DNA from: Mycobacterium sp. 1465703.0
GTDB lineage: Bacteria; Actinomycetota; Actinomycetes; Mycobacteriales; Mycobacteriaceae
Direction of reading: 5' to 3'
DNA: 46,288 bases
NCBI RefSeq assembly: GCF_001672975.1
Contig: NZ_LZKU01000066.1
Location: forward strand, 1-46,288
The notes under the pieces are model-generated. The model was not told the DNA's origin, searched no databases, and saw only the letters and a list, made by a program, of their open reading frames with translations. Each line of letters opens with the position of its first letter. Position 1 is the first letter of the stretch. This document shows, piece by piece, positions 1-10,020 of this stretch. The position numbers were made by a program, and so were the translations under genes.

Positions 1-494
1 TGCTGGTGACGAAGTACGGGACACCGGCACCGGGACCGGCACCGGATGGGATGCGGGTCATGCCGGCCGCGCAGGTCTGGCGCAACATCCCGTCGTGGGA
101 GTTCCATCGCGCCAACGTCGACCCGAGACGGGCACAGGCGGTGGTGACCTGCGCGCGCCGGGCCTCCTCACTGGAGCGGCTGGTTTCATGGCCGGCTTCG
201 CGGGCGCGTGAGGCGCTGATGTCCTTGCCCGGCGTGGGGGAGTGGACCGCCGCCGAGACGGCGCAACGAGCCTTCGGCGACGCCGACGCGGTGTCACTCG
301 GCGACTACCACATTCCCAAGATGGTCGGCTGGACGTTGCTGGGTCGGCCCGTGGATGACGCGGGCATGCTCGAATTGCTCGAGCCGATGCGCCCGCACCG
401 CCAGCGTGTGGTCCGGCTGCTCGAAGCCAGCGGACTTGCGTACGAGCCTCGCCGCGGACCCCGCCTTCCGGTACAGCAAATCCACTCGCTTTGA
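1..494 (+). CDS. DNA-3-methyladenine glycosylase 2 (AlkA-type), 5'-truncated
   Basis: Base-excision repair enzyme that removes alkylated purines from DNA. The reading frame is already open at base 3, so the N-terminal part lies left of the window; the ATG at 6 is internal. The visible C-terminal half has the helix-hairpin-helix signature LPGVGEWTAAETA followed by DADAVSLGDYH, where the aspartate before YH is the expected catalytic residue of the HhH-GPD superfamily. The remainder (LLGRPVDD, then RPHRQRVVRLLEASG) matches the usual C-terminal helices of actinobacterial family members. It ends at a TGA, 88 bases before dps. The family call is firm; the substrate range cannot be read from the sequence. 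Confidence 0.85.
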   Translation, partial: LVTKYGTPAPGPAPDGMRVMPAAQVWRNIPSWEFHRANVDPRRAQAVVTCARRASSLERLVSWPASRAREALMSLPGVGEWTAAETAQRAFGDADAVSLGDYHIPKMVGWTLLGRPVDDAGMLELLEPMRPHRQRVVRLLEASGLAYEPRRGPRLPVQQIHSL

Positions 495-582
495 TCCGCC
501 GCGTTTTTCAGCTTGGTCATCGGGTACCCCACGAAGCAGTAACCGTGTGCGAACCCCATGGAAGGAAGCTAGGAAAAAAGCG

Positions 583-1131
583 ATGACTCAGTTCACAATT
601 CCGGGATTGACGGATAAGCAGGCGTCGCGGCTAACCGAGTTGCTGCAAAAGCAACTGAGCACCTACAACGATCTTCACCTGACGCTCAAGCACATTCACT
701 GGAACGTGGTGGGCCCGAACTTCATTGGTGTGCACGAGATGATCGACCCGCAAGTCGACGCGGTTCGCGGATTTGCCGACGACGTGGCCGAACGCATTGC
801 GGCCCTTGGTTCGTCGCCGCAGGGCACGCCAGGCGCCATCATCAAGGATCGCTCGTGGGATGACTACTCGGTTGGCCGGGACACGGTCCAGGCGCACCTG
901 GCAGCGCTGGACCTTGTGTACACCGGCGTCATCGAGGACATCCGCCAATACATCGACGAAACAGATGAACTCGATCAGGTGACACAGGACATGTTGATCG
1001 GCCAGGCCGGGCAGCTGGAAAAGTTCCAGTGGTTCGTCCGGGCCCATCTGGAAAGCGCCGGCGGGAAACTGGCCCACTCGGGCAAGAGCACCGAAAAGAG
1101 TGCCGCCAAGACCGCACGCACCAATTCCTGA
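583..1131 (+). CDS. dps: Dps-family DNA-protection/ferritin-like protein
   Basis: A 182-residue Dps-type miniferritin that oxidises and stores iron and can bind DNA in starved cells; family members form dodecamers. The ferroxidase-site pattern is visible in LKHIHWNVVGPNFIGVHEMID, with W, H and the D/E residues at the expected spacing. The lysine-rich tail (KSTEKSAAKTARTNS) resembles the DNA-binding tail of mycobacterial Dps1. The start is the ATG behind a GGAAGGAAGCTAGG ribosome site; longer upstream frames overlap the glycosylase gene and lack family similarity. A strong hairpin follows the stop codon, so the gene is probably monocistronic. Confidence 0.93.
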   Translation: MTQFTIPGLTDKQASRLTELLQKQLSTYNDLHLTLKHIHWNVVGPNFIGVHEMIDPQVDAVRGFADDVAERIAALGSSPQGTPGAIIKDRSWDDYSVGRDTVQAHLAALDLVYTGVIEDIRQYIDETDELDQVTQDMLIGQAGQLEKFQWFVRAHLESAGGKLAHSGKSTEKSAAKTARTNS

Positions 1132-1154
1132 GGAACCAGGCTCCGTCCATTTGA

Positions 1155-1194
1155 CGCATTCGCCCCCGCCGTCTTCGTGCCGGGGGCGAATGCG
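1155..1194 (+). terminator. Strong hairpin downstream of dps
   Basis: A perfect 14-bp inverted repeat (1155-1168 with 1181-1194) surrounds a 12-base loop, 23 bases after the dps stop. There is no T-run, as is common for mycobacterial terminators. A role in ending dps transcription is inferred from position and stem strength. Confidence 0.7.
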
Positions 1195-1223
1195 CTGCTG
1201 TCACACCGCGCCGGCGAGGGGGA

Positions 1224-1247
1224 ATAACTGGACTTCAGTCCGGTTAT
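1224..1247. promoter_or_regulatory. Dyad operator upstream of pirin-tetR
   Basis: ATAACTGGACT and AGTCCGGTTAT flank a 2-base centre and match at 10 of 11 positions. The dyad lies 29 bases before the pirin start and ends about 18 bases before its AAGGAGG ribosome site. The size and symmetry suit a TetR-family operator, and the second gene of the transcript encodes a TetR protein, so autoregulation is the simplest reading (inference). Confidence 0.55.
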
Positions 1248-1276
1248 ATAGGCATTCGACCATATAAGGAGGTCAG

Positions 1277-2269
1277 ATGCCTGCGGTTACCGCTAACACG
1301 CTGACGTTGCCGCGAGTCGGCAATCCCGGGCCAGCCGACACCGAGCGACCGGTCCGGTCAATCACCACCGGCCCTCGTGGCTACGAGGGCGAAGGTTTCC
1401 CCGTCGTGCGCGCCTTCGCGGGAGTCAGCACGGCCGCGCTGGATCCCTTCGTGCACATGGACCAGATGGGCGAGGTCGACTACCAGCCCGGAGAGCCGCG
1501 GGGCACCGACTGGCACCCGCATCGCGGCTTCGAAACCGTGACCTACATGCTGGACGGCAAGTTCGAACATCAAGACTCACATGGCGGTGGCGGCCTGATC
1601 ACCGACGGCGCGACGCAATGGATGACTGCCGGTTCGGGCATTTTGCACATCGAGACGCCGCCGGCCGAACTGGTCGACAGCGGTGGACTCTTTCACGGCG
1701 TCCAGTTGTGGGTGAACCTGCCGAAGAAAGACAAGTTCGCACCCCCGCGCTATCAGGCCATCGCAGGCGGCGACGCCGCGTTACTGGCATCCGATGACGG
1801 CGGAGCGCTGATACGCATCATCGCCGGCGAGATCGACGGCCACCGGGGGCCCGGTGTCACCCACACCCCGATCACCCTCGCCCACGCGACGATCGAGAAC
1901 GGGGCGCGGCTCAACATCCCCTGGCAGCGCGACTTCAACGCCCTGGTCTACGTGTTGTCCGGCAGTGGCTACATCGGGCCGGTCGCCCACCCGATCCACC
2001 AGGGACAGCTGGCCGTACTGGGGCCCGGCGATCGGATCACCGTGGGAGCCGGACGGTTGCACGATTCGGACCACACCCCGGTTCGCGAAGCCATTGATGT
2101 GCTGTTGCTGGGCGGCCGGCCGATTCGCGAACCGGTATTCCACTACGGGCCTTTCGTGATGAACAGCCGGGCGGAATTGATCGAGGCGCTAGAGGACTAC
2201 CAAGCCGGAAAATTTGGCAGCATTCCGCCGAATGCGCTAATGCCGCACCACGGCGGTGGCACACTTTAG
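1277..2269 (+). CDS. Pirin family protein (bicupin)
   Basis: A 330-residue pirin, a cupin-fold protein; bacterial relatives act as quercetin dioxygenases or as metal-dependent cofactors of metabolic enzymes. The N-terminal cupin has the metal site in HMDQMGEVDYQPGEPRGTDWHPHRGFETVTYML (residues about 60-92), with the two closely spaced histidines of WHPHRG and the glutamate of GFE. A further histidine lies in the segment SGILHIET. The second cupin (about residues 195-285) is more divergent, as in the family. An AAGGAGG ribosome site at 1266-1272 fixes the ATG. The stop is only 2 bases from the tetR start, so the two genes form one operon. Confidence 0.92.
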   Translation: MPAVTANTLTLPRVGNPGPADTERPVRSITTGPRGYEGEGFPVVRAFAGVSTAALDPFVHMDQMGEVDYQPGEPRGTDWHPHRGFETVTYMLDGKFEHQDSHGGGGLITDGATQWMTAGSGILHIETPPAELVDSGGLFHGVQLWVNLPKKDKFAPPRYQAIAGGDAALLASDDGGALIRIIAGEIDGHRGPGVTHTPITLAHATIENGARLNIPWQRDFNALVYVLSGSGYIGPVAHPIHQGQLAVLGPGDRITVGAGRLHDSDHTPVREAIDVLLLGGRPIREPVFHYGPFVMNSRAELIEALEDYQAGKFGSIPPNALMPHHGGGTL

Positions 2270-2271
2270 CA

Positions 2272-2925
2272 ATGCTTCCACGGGGGAACCGCAGGCCGGG
2301 GCGTCCACCTGCGGCGAAGGCCGACGAGACACGGCAGAGGATCATCCAGGCTGCCCGTCTGGTCTTCAGCGAACGTGGCTACGACGGCGCGACGTTTCAG
2401 GCCATCGCGGCGCGCGCCGACCTGACCCGTCCTGCGATCAATCACTACTTCTCGAGCAAGCGGACGCTTTATCGGGAAGTTCTGGCCGACACCAACGAAA
2501 CCGTCATCGGGGCCGGTATCAAACAGGCAGAACGCGAGACCACCCTGGCGGGGCAGTTGACGGCATTCATCTCCGAAGCCACGAAAGCCAATTCCAAGAA
2601 CCCCGCCGGATCCGCTTTTTTAATCAGCGGCGTGCTCGAATCGCAGCGCCATCCGGATTTGGCCGGAACCGAAAACGATTCCATACGGCTCAGTCGGGAT
2701 TTTCTGCTGCGCATCATCAACGCCGCGATTGAGCGCGGTGAAATCATCGCCGGGTTCGAGGCGTCGGCATTAGCCGAATCGCTGCTCGTGTTGGTCTGCG
2801 GGGTGGGGCTCTATGCGGGCTACGTCCAGAGCCCGGAGGGCCTGTTAGCGCTCGTCGGAGTGATGCGCCAACTTCTGGAAGGAGCGCTCCAACAGCCCGA
2901 GATCCAGGACAAACAGCGGCAGTGA
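2272..2925 (+). CDS. TetR-family transcriptional regulator
   Basis: A 217-residue repressor-type regulator. The N-terminal helix-turn-helix is clear: [20 protein letters not shown], then [29 protein letters not shown] (about residues 22-72). The ligand-binding half has no recognisable specificity. Its start lies 2 bases after the pirin stop, so it is co-transcribed, and the dyad at 1224-1247 is the likely operator. It also precedes the methyltransferase genes, as Rv0144 precedes Rv0145/Rv0146 in M. tuberculosis (positional argument). It may control pirin, the methyltransferases, or both. Confidence 0.9.
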   Translation: MLPRGNRRPGRPPAAKADETRQRIIQAARLVFSERGYDGATFQAIAARADLTRPAINHYFSSKRTLYREVLADTNETVIGAGIKQAERETTLAGQLTAFISEATKANSKNPAGSAFLISGVLESQRHPDLAGTENDSIRLSRDFLLRIINAAIERGEIIAGFEASALAESLLVLVCGVGLYAGYVQSPEGLLALVGVMRQLLEGALQQPEIQDKQRQ

Positions 2926-2958
2926 AGTTGCACACAAAGCGTATAGGCTAACTAACTT

Positions 2959-2980
2959 ATCCCGGTACCATGGACGGGAT
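2959..2980 (+). promoter_or_regulatory. Stem-loop over the ribosome site of the first methyltransferase
   Basis: ATCCCG (2959-2964) can pair with CGGGAT (2975-2980) across a 10-base loop. The right arm directly abuts the ATG at 2981 and contains the only purine-rich ribosome-site candidate (GGACGGGAT). The structure could limit initiation or mark the promoter region. It is a short stem and the evidence is pairing only. Confidence 0.35.
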
Positions 2981-3922
2981 ATGACTGATCTGGATGCCTC
3001 GTTACCGCCTTCCGTACGGTCTGCCGGCGACAGCTGGACCATCACTGAACTTGTCGGCGCCACCGCGCTGGGCGTCGCCGCGTCGCGTGCGGCGGAAACC
3101 GCCGGGCCCGATCCGCTGATCCGTGACGACTTCGCGCGGTTGCTGGTGTCCTCGGCCGGTCCGGCGTGGGCACGACTGGCCGACCCGGAACTCGGCTGGC
3201 TGGACGGCGATCAGCACGGACAGCGCGCGCACCGATGCGGCATCGACTACCAGGCCGTGCGCACACATTTTTTCGACGAGTATTTCGCGGACGCCGTCGG
3301 CGCCGGGATTCGCCAGGTGGTGATTTTGGCCGCCGGGCTCGACTCCCGGGCTTACCGGTTGGCCTGGCCGGCCGGCACCACGGTCTACGAGATCGATCAG
3401 CCTCAAGTGCTCGAGTACAAGACCGGACTCCTGCAGCAGCACGGGGCCGTGCCGTCGGCGATCCGGCACCCCGTCCCGGTGGACCTGCGCGACGACTGGC
3501 CCGCAACCCTGACCGCCGCCGGATTCAACCGCGCCCAACCCACCGCCTGGCTGGCCGAAGGACTGCTCCCGTACCTGCCCAGTGACGCCCAGGACCGGCT
3601 TTTCGAGATGTTCACCGCGCTCAGCGCGCCCGACAGCCAGGTCGCGATCGAGATGTTCGGCATGAACTCCCGGAGCAATTCGCAGCGCTGGTTGCGGATG
3701 CGGGAACGGCTCGGCCTGGATGTCAACGTCCAGGCGCTGACCTACCACGAGCCGGATCGTTCGGATGCCGCGGCGTGGCTGGCCGACCACGGCTGGCAGG
3801 TGCGCAGCGTGAGCAACCGCGACGAGATGGCCCGGTTGGGCCGTCCGGTACCCGACGATCTGTCCGACGAGGCGGTCCGCAGCACACTGTTGCGGGCGCG
3901 TCTGGGCCAGCCCACTGCCTGA
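2981..3922 (+). CDS. Class I SAM-dependent methyltransferase, paralogue 1 of 3
   Basis: A 313-residue member of the expanded mycobacterial methyltransferase family (TIGR00027-type, related to leucine carboxyl methyltransferases). The SAM-binding motif is [10 protein letters not shown] (residues 117-126), the acidic ribose-binding strand is YEIDQP (136-141), and VDLRDDW (167-173) and [11 protein letters not shown] (190-200) are further family blocks. The RTHFFD segment before the first strand is also typical. No substrate is established for most of the family; polyketide or lipid O-methylation has been proposed. The next paralogue begins 27 bases downstream, behind a CGAGGAG ribosome site. The ATG is the first in-frame start after the stem-loop at 2959-2980. 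Confidence 0.92.
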   Translation: MTDLDASLPPSVRSAGDSWTITELVGATALGVAASRAAETAGPDPLIRDDFARLLVSSAGPAWARLADPELGWLDGDQHGQRAHRCGIDYQAVRTHFFDEYFADAVGAGIRQVVILAAGLDSRAYRLAWPAGTTVYEIDQPQVLEYKTGLLQQHGAVPSAIRHPVPVDLRDDWPATLTAAGFNRAQPTAWLAEGLLPYLPSDAQDRLFEMFTALSAPDSQVAIEMFGMNSRSNSQRWLRMRERLGLDVNVQALTYHEPDRSDAAAWLADHGWQVRSVSNRDEMARLGRPVPDDLSDEAVRSTLLRARLGQPTA

Positions 3923-4890
<968 letters not shown>

Positions 4891-4891
<1 letters not shown>

Positions 4892-5817
4892 TGGCACGCA
4901 CCGCGGACGACTCCTGGGATATCGCCACCAGCGTCGGGGCGACCGCGGTGATGGTCGCGCTGGCCCGAGCCGCCGAGACGGCCAGCGCCGATCCGCTCAT
5001 CCGGGATCAGTTCGCCGAGCCGCTGGTTTCCACGCCCGAACTCGAAGGAGTTCGCGAGCAGGTGGCCGCGTGGTGGGCCGGCGAGCCGGACGACGACCCC
5101 GAGGATGGCGCCCCCGACGCCCGCCACATGATCAATTACCAGGCGGTGCGTACCCACTTCTTCGATGCGTACTTCACCGGCGCCGCGGACGCGGGTGTGC
5201 GCCAGGTCGTGATCGTGGCCGCCGGCCTGGATTCACGCGCCTACCGGCTGGACTGGCCGGCCGGCACCGTCGTATACGAGATCGATCTGCCGAAGGTGCT
5301 CGAGTACAAGGGCGAGACGCTCGCCGGCCACGGCGCCACACCCACCGCTGACCGCCGCCCGGTGCCCATCGATCTGCGCGATGACTGGCCGCAGGCGTTG
5401 CGCGCCGCCGGCTTTGACACCGGACGGCCGACGGCGTGGCTCGCCGAAGGACTACTGCCGTTCCTGCCGGCGTCGGCGCAGGAAGCTTTGTTCGTCTCGA
5501 TCGACGAGCTGAGCGGGCCGGGCAGCCGGGTGGCCGTCGAGAACTTCGGGATTGACGCGGAACAGCGCCGCGAGGCCGAGCAGAAATGGCAGCAACGGCG
5601 GGCCAAGCGCGAAGCGCGCGGGCTGGACACCTCGTTCAACCCGTTTGACCTCTGGTTCGAAGACGAAGGCCGCCCCGACTGTGCCGAGTGGTTCAACGCG
5701 CATGGCTGGACCACGACCACGGTGAGTGCGCGGGATGAGGGGCTACGAGTGGGCCGTGCCCTGGAACCGGATGCCCGGCCGTTCACCAACAGCTTCGTGA
5801 CGGCAACCAAGCCCTGA
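4891..5817 (+). CDS. Class I SAM-dependent methyltransferase, paralogue 3 of 3
   Basis: A 308-residue third tandem copy. The start is the ATG inside TAATG, overlapping the stop of paralogue 2; a longer frame starting at 4750 would lie inside the preceding gene and is not family-like. Motifs are [36 protein letters not shown] and [11 protein letters not shown]. It differs from the other two by an acidic insert (GEPDDDPEDGAPD) before the [13 protein letters not shown] block and by a charged KWQQRRAKREARG segment in the C-terminal third, the part thought to shape the substrate pocket. Substrate unknown. Confidence 0.92.
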
Positions 5818-5926
5818 GCACTCCCGGCCCACGTCGCCCAGTGTCCTAACCCGGCACGTTGCGCGCTGGCTCGCGGTTGCGGTTACCGGGAATTCGCCAG
5901 GTCATCGGGGACAATGTGCACTCATT

Positions 5927-7495
5927 ATGGGCAGCGGTGGAGCCGATCGATCGCACCGCTGGGTGCTGTTGAAAGGACGGGCGGTCGCCAGCATCGCTTC
6001 GGCGTTCGTCATGGCCATCACTGGTGTCGGCTGGACGGGTTACCACACCGCCCTGGGCAGGATCATCATCTCCCACGCGCTACCGAATGCGGCGACGACG
6101 CTAGACGGCAATCAGAACATCCTGCTGATGGGACTGGACAGCCGGTTGGATCAAAACGGTCAGCCGCTACCGCAGGAGATGTATGAGGCGTTGCACGCCG
6201 GTGACGAAAGTTCGGGCGGCTACAACGCCAATGTGCTTATCGTCGTGCATATTTCGGACGGTGACGGGCCGCTTACCGCGATCTCGATTCCGCGGGACGA
6301 CTACGCGGAATTGCCGGGCTGCCCGGGATCGGTCTGTGCGGGAAAGATCAAGGAGGCGTACGGGCTGGCCTATCAGCAGTCGCTGAATTCGCAGGCAGCG
6401 GGAAATTCGGTCGGGGCGGGCGCCACCAACTTGGCGGCTCGCGAGCAGACCGCCCGCGAGGCCGGCCGCAAGGCCGAAATCGATGCCGTGAAGGACTTTC
6501 TGGGTATCTCGATCGACCACTTCGTCGAGGTCACGCTGGGCGCGTTCTACCAAATCGCCAAGGCCGTCGAGCCGATCACGGTGTGTCTGGCCGCCGATAC
6601 CCGGGACAGCTATTCGGGTGCGGACTTCCACCAGGGGGTGCAGCGCATCGACGCCGCGGACGCGATGGCCTTCGTGCGGCAGCGGCGCGATGAAAACGAT
6701 GGATCCTTCACCGATTTCGACCGCACCAGGCGACAGCAGGCCTTCCTGGTGTCCCTGGTCAACGCGGCGCGCAGCGGCGGGGTGGTGTCCAGCGTGAGCG
6801 GGCTGCGCAAACTGCTGCAGGTCGCCCGCGACAACGTCGCCGTCGACGACGGGCTGGACATCATGGAATTCGCCTCGCGGGCTTCGCAATTGAGCGAGCG
6901 GCGGCTGTCGCTCTACACGTTGCCGATCGCCGGCTTCGGCAAAGACGCCAACGGATCCGACATCAACCAGGTCGATCTCCCGACCATCCGGCGCATCGTC
7001 AACGAGCGCTTCATGTCGGACACCCCGGCCGCGGTCGGGGCCGCAGCACCGACCACCGAGTCACCGCCGCCTCCGCTGACCGAACCGGTGATCCTCGACG
7101 TCGTCAACGCCACCTCACGTGACGGACTCGCCGCCGCCCTCGAGGAAGCCTTCGCCGGCCGCGGCTTCACCCGCGGCAGCGCCACCACCGCGGCGGTCTC
7201 CGCCGACGACAGCAGCATCGAATACGGCCAAGGGGCCGAGCAGGGCGCGCAGTTCCTGTCCGACCAACTGCACGTGCCGGCGACGGCGAACAGCACGCTG
7301 GCGTCCGGCACGGTGCGGCTGACCGTGGGAACGCGGTTTCCCGCGGCGGACTACCTCGCCCATCCCGGCGCCACGACCGATCCGTCTGGGTCCGGCGAGG
7401 TGAATGCGGTGGCCGCCACCGGCACCGGAGATCGCGCTCCGGCGCCAACCGACCTCAGCCAGATGACGGCGGGCAACGTTCCCTGCGTCAAGTAA
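5927..7495 (+). CDS. LytR-CpsA-Psr (LCP) family cell-wall ligase with LytR_C domain
   Basis: A 522-residue membrane-anchored phosphotransferase of the type that attaches arabinogalactan to peptidoglycan in mycobacteria. A short cytoplasmic tail (KGR) precedes one membrane helix (about residues 19-40). The LCP domain shows NILLMGLDSR, ISIPRDDY and AMAFVRQRRDENDG with DFDRTRRQQ, the arginine- and aspartate-rich pyrophosphate/metal site. After a proline-rich linker (ESPPPPLTEP) comes a LytR_C domain (about 375-470), ending in a Thr/Ala-rich tail. The length is close to CpsA-type proteins (about 500 residues). No clear ribosome site precedes the ATG, so the start is less certain. As I recall, M. 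tuberculosis has no LCP gene between its Rv0146 and Rv0147. Confidence 0.9.
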   Translation: MGSGGADRSHRWVLLKGRAVASIASAFVMAITGVGWTGYHTALGRIIISHALPNAATTLDGNQNILLMGLDSRLDQNGQPLPQEMYEALHAGDESSGGYNANVLIVVHISDGDGPLTAISIPRDDYAELPGCPGSVCAGKIKEAYGLAYQQSLNSQAAGNSVGAGATNLAAREQTAREAGRKAEIDAVKDFLGISIDHFVEVTLGAFYQIAKAVEPITVCLAADTRDSYSGADFHQGVQRIDAADAMAFVRQRRDENDGSFTDFDRTRRQQAFLVSLVNAARSGGVVSSVSGLRKLLQVARDNVAVDDGLDIMEFASRASQLSERRLSLYTLPIAGFGKDANGSDINQVDLPTIRRIVNERFMSDTPAAVGAAAPTTESPPPPLTEPVILDVVNATSRDGLAAALEEAFAGRGFTRGSATTAAVSADDSSIEYGQGAEQGAQFLSDQLHVPATANSTLASGTVRLTVGTRFPAADYLAHPGATTDPSGSGEVNAVAATGTGDRAPAPTDLSQMTAGNVPCVK

Positions 7496-7652
7496 CCGCG
7501 CAGGCGTGCCCGGGTCCGGGACGCCGCGACTCGTCGGGGGACGGCGCTGAGCCGGATCCTTTCGACTGCTCTCCCAACCGGATGGTTAGTATCGCGGTTA
7601 TCACCGATGAGCCGCCGCCCGCCACGCAGCGGGACTCTGCTCGGGAAGGACA

Positions 7653-9086
7653 ATGATGACCACCGAATCGGTTGCATCGAAGACATCGCTTTCCAAGGAC
7701 CCCAAGAACGGGACCGCAACGGCCGACATCCCTGCCACCGTCGCCCGGCTGCGTCAGACCTTCGCCACCGGACGCACCCGCGACATCGAATGGCGCAAGC
7801 GGCAACTGCTGCAACTGCAGAAGCTGATGGAAGAGAACGAGGCCGCGATTGCCGCAGCTCTCGCCGAAGACCTGGACCGCAGCCCGTTTGAGGCCTATAT
7901 CGCCGACATCGCCACCACCGCCGGCGAAGCCAAGTACGCCGCCAAGCGGGTGCGCAGGTGGACGCGTCGCAAGTATCAACTGCTGGAGATGCCGCAGCTG
8001 CCCGGCCGCGGCTGGATCCAGTACGAGCCCTACGGCACCGTGCTGATCATCGGCGCGTGGAACTACCCCTTCTACCTCACGCTGGGCCCCGCGGTCGGAG
8101 CGCTCGCCGCCGGAAACGCCGTCATCCTCAAACCATCCGAGATCGCCGCGGCGTCCGCTCACTTGATGGCCGAGCTGGTTCCGAAATACCTCGACAACGA
8201 CGCCGTCGCGGTGATCGAGGGCGACGGCGCGACGAGCCAGGAGCTCATCGCGCAGGGCCTGGACCGCGTGCTGTTCACCGGCGGCACCGAGATCGGCCGC
8301 AAGGTCTACGAGGGCGCGGCGCCGCACCTGACTCCCTGCACGCTGGAACTCGGCGGCAAGAGCCCGGTCATCGTCGCGGCCGACGCCGACGTGGAGGTGG
8401 CGGCCAAGCGGATCGCGTGGATGAAACTGCTCAACGCCGGCCAGACTTGCGTCGCACCCGATTATGTGTTGGCCGACGCCACGATTCGCGATGAACTCGT
8501 CGACAAGATCGGTGCCGCCATCACGAAGTTCACCGCCGACAAGCCGGACGGCATGCGGGTGGTCAACCAGCGCCAGTTCGACCGGATCAGCGGTTACCTG
8601 TCCGGCGCCGACGGCAAGGTCACCGTCGGCGGGGCGTTCGACGCGTCGAACTTGCGCATCCAGCCCGCCGTCGTGGTGGACCCGGACCCGAACGGGCCGC
8701 TGATGCAAAACGAGATCTTCGGTCCCGTCCTTCCGGTGATCACCGTCCAAAACCTGGACGAGGCAATAAGTTTCGTGAATTCACGGCCCAAGCCGCTGTC
8801 GGCCTACCTGTTCACCAAGCGCCGTGAGACCCGGGAGCGGGTGATCAGGGAGGTGCCGGCCGGCGGCATGCTGGTCAACCACATCGCCTTCCAGGTGTCC
8901 ACGGCCAAGCTGCCGTTCGGTGGCGTGGGCGCTTCGGGAATGGGTGCCTATCACGGCAAGTGGGGCTTCGACGAGTTCAGTCACCGCAAGTCGGTCTTGA
9001 CCAAACCCACTCGGCCCGACCTGTCGAGCTTCATCTACCCTCCGTACACCGAGCGGGCCTTCAAGATGGCCCGCCGGATGTTCTGA
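7653..9086 (+). CDS. NAD(P)-dependent aldehyde dehydrogenase (Rv0147-like)
   Basis: A 477-residue aldehyde dehydrogenase oxidising an aldehyde to the acid. Visible features are the Rossmann-region block GAWNYPF (residues 134-140), ILKPSE, FTGGTEIG (208-215), the catalytic glutamate of LELGGKSP (E232) and the nucleophile in NAGQTC (C266). Sequence style and length, including the C-terminal SFIYPPYTERAFKMARRMF, fit the class 3/fatty-aldehyde subgroup. Two ATGs (7653 and 7656) follow GGGAAGGA; the second has the better spacing, so the protein may be one residue shorter. The SDR gene follows after 58 bases, as Rv0148 follows Rv0147. The physiological substrate is unknown. Confidence 0.93.
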   Translation: MMTTESVASKTSLSKDPKNGTATADIPATVARLRQTFATGRTRDIEWRKRQLLQLQKLMEENEAAIAAALAEDLDRSPFEAYIADIATTAGEAKYAAKRVRRWTRRKYQLLEMPQLPGRGWIQYEPYGTVLIIGAWNYPFYLTLGPAVGALAAGNAVILKPSEIAAASAHLMAELVPKYLDNDAVAVIEGDGATSQELIAQGLDRVLFTGGTEIGRKVYEGAAPHLTPCTLELGGKSPVIVAADADVEVAAKRIAWMKLLNAGQTCVAPDYVLADATIRDELVDKIGAAITKFTADKPDGMRVVNQRQFDRISGYLSGADGKVTVGGAFDASNLRIQPAVVVDPDPNGPLMQNEIFGPVLPVITVQNLDEAISFVNSRPKPLSAYLFTKRRETRERVIREVPAGGMLVNHIAFQVSTAKLPFGGVGASGMGAYHGKWGFDEFSHRKSVLTKPTRPDLSSFIYPPYTERAFKMARRMF

Positions 9087-9144
9087 CCCCTGGTTTCGCC
9101 GAAACCGTTGCCAGACCGAGTTTTTCACAGCAGAGAGGAACCCA

Positions 9145-10008
9145 ATGCCCGGAGTGCAGGATCGCGTCATCATCGTCACCGGAGCCGGTGGAGGACTGGG
9201 CCGTGAGTACGCCTTGACCCTCGCCAAAGAGGGCGCCAGCGTCGTCGTCAACGACCTCGGAGGTTCCCGCGACGGCACCGGCGCCGGCCACAACATGGCC
9301 GATCAGGTGGTCAAGGAGATCAAAGACGCCGGCGGACAAGCCGTCGCCAACTACGACAGCGTTGCCGAGCCGCAGGGCGGCGAGAACATCATCAAGACCG
9401 CACTGGACGAATTCGGCGCCGTGCATGGCGTGGTCAGCAACGCCGGCATCCTGCGCGACGGCACCTTCCACAAGATGTCGTTCGAGAACTGGGACGCGGT
9501 GCTCAAGGTGCACCTGTACGGCGGCTACAACGTCATCCGTGCCGCATGGCCGCACTTCCGTGAGCAGAGCTTCGGCCGGGTCGTCGTCGCCACCTCGACC
9601 AGCGGGCTGTTCGGTAACTTCGGCCAAACGAACTACGGCGCAGCGAAACTCGGCCTGGTCGGGTTGATCAACAGCCTGGCGCTGGAGGGCGCGAAGTACA
9701 ACATCCACGCCAACGCGGTCGCGCCGATCGCAGCGACCCGGATGACTGAAGACATCCTGCCCAAGGAAGTGCTGGAGAAGCTGACTCCCGAGTACGTCGC
9801 TCCGGTGGTGGCCTACCTGTGCACCGAGGAAAACCCGAACAGCGCTTCGGTTTTCGTGGTCGGTGGCGGCAAGGTGCAGCGCGTCGCGTTGTTCCAGAAC
9901 AAGGGCGTCAACTACGACAAGCCGCCGACGGTGGAGGACATCGCCGCGCAGTGGGGCGAGATCACCGACCTGTCCGCGGCAAAGCAGGCCGATTTCAAGC
10001 TGGGCTGA
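9145..10008 (+). CDS. Short-chain dehydrogenase, 17-beta-HSD4-like (Rv0148-like)
   Basis: A 287-residue NAD(P)-dependent oxidoreductase. It has the cofactor motif TGAGGGLG, the NDLGG stretch typical of the 3-hydroxyacyl-CoA dehydrogenase domain of multifunctional peroxisomal enzymes, SNAG, and the catalytic S-Y-K in STSGLFGNFGQTNYGAAK. The C-terminal extension after the Rossmann core (VVGGGKVQRVALFQNKGVNYD) is also typical of the HSD17B4 type. The start follows an AGAGAGGAA ribosome site. It probably works on beta-hydroxyacyl-CoA substrates together with its aldehyde dehydrogenase neighbour (inference from family). It converges on the phosphatase gene with a 12-base gap. Confidence 0.92.
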   Translation: MPGVQDRVIIVTGAGGGLGREYALTLAKEGASVVVNDLGGSRDGTGAGHNMADQVVKEIKDAGGQAVANYDSVAEPQGGENIIKTALDEFGAVHGVVSNAGILRDGTFHKMSFENWDAVLKVHLYGGYNVIRAAWPHFREQSFGRVVVATSTSGLFGNFGQTNYGAAKLGLVGLINSLALEGAKYNIHANAVAPIAATRMTEDILPKEVLEKLTPEYVAPVVAYLCTEENPNSASVFVVGGGKVQRVALFQNKGVNYDKPPTVEDIAAQWGEITDLSAAKQADFKLG

Positions 10009-10020
10009 GGTCCCGGCAGA

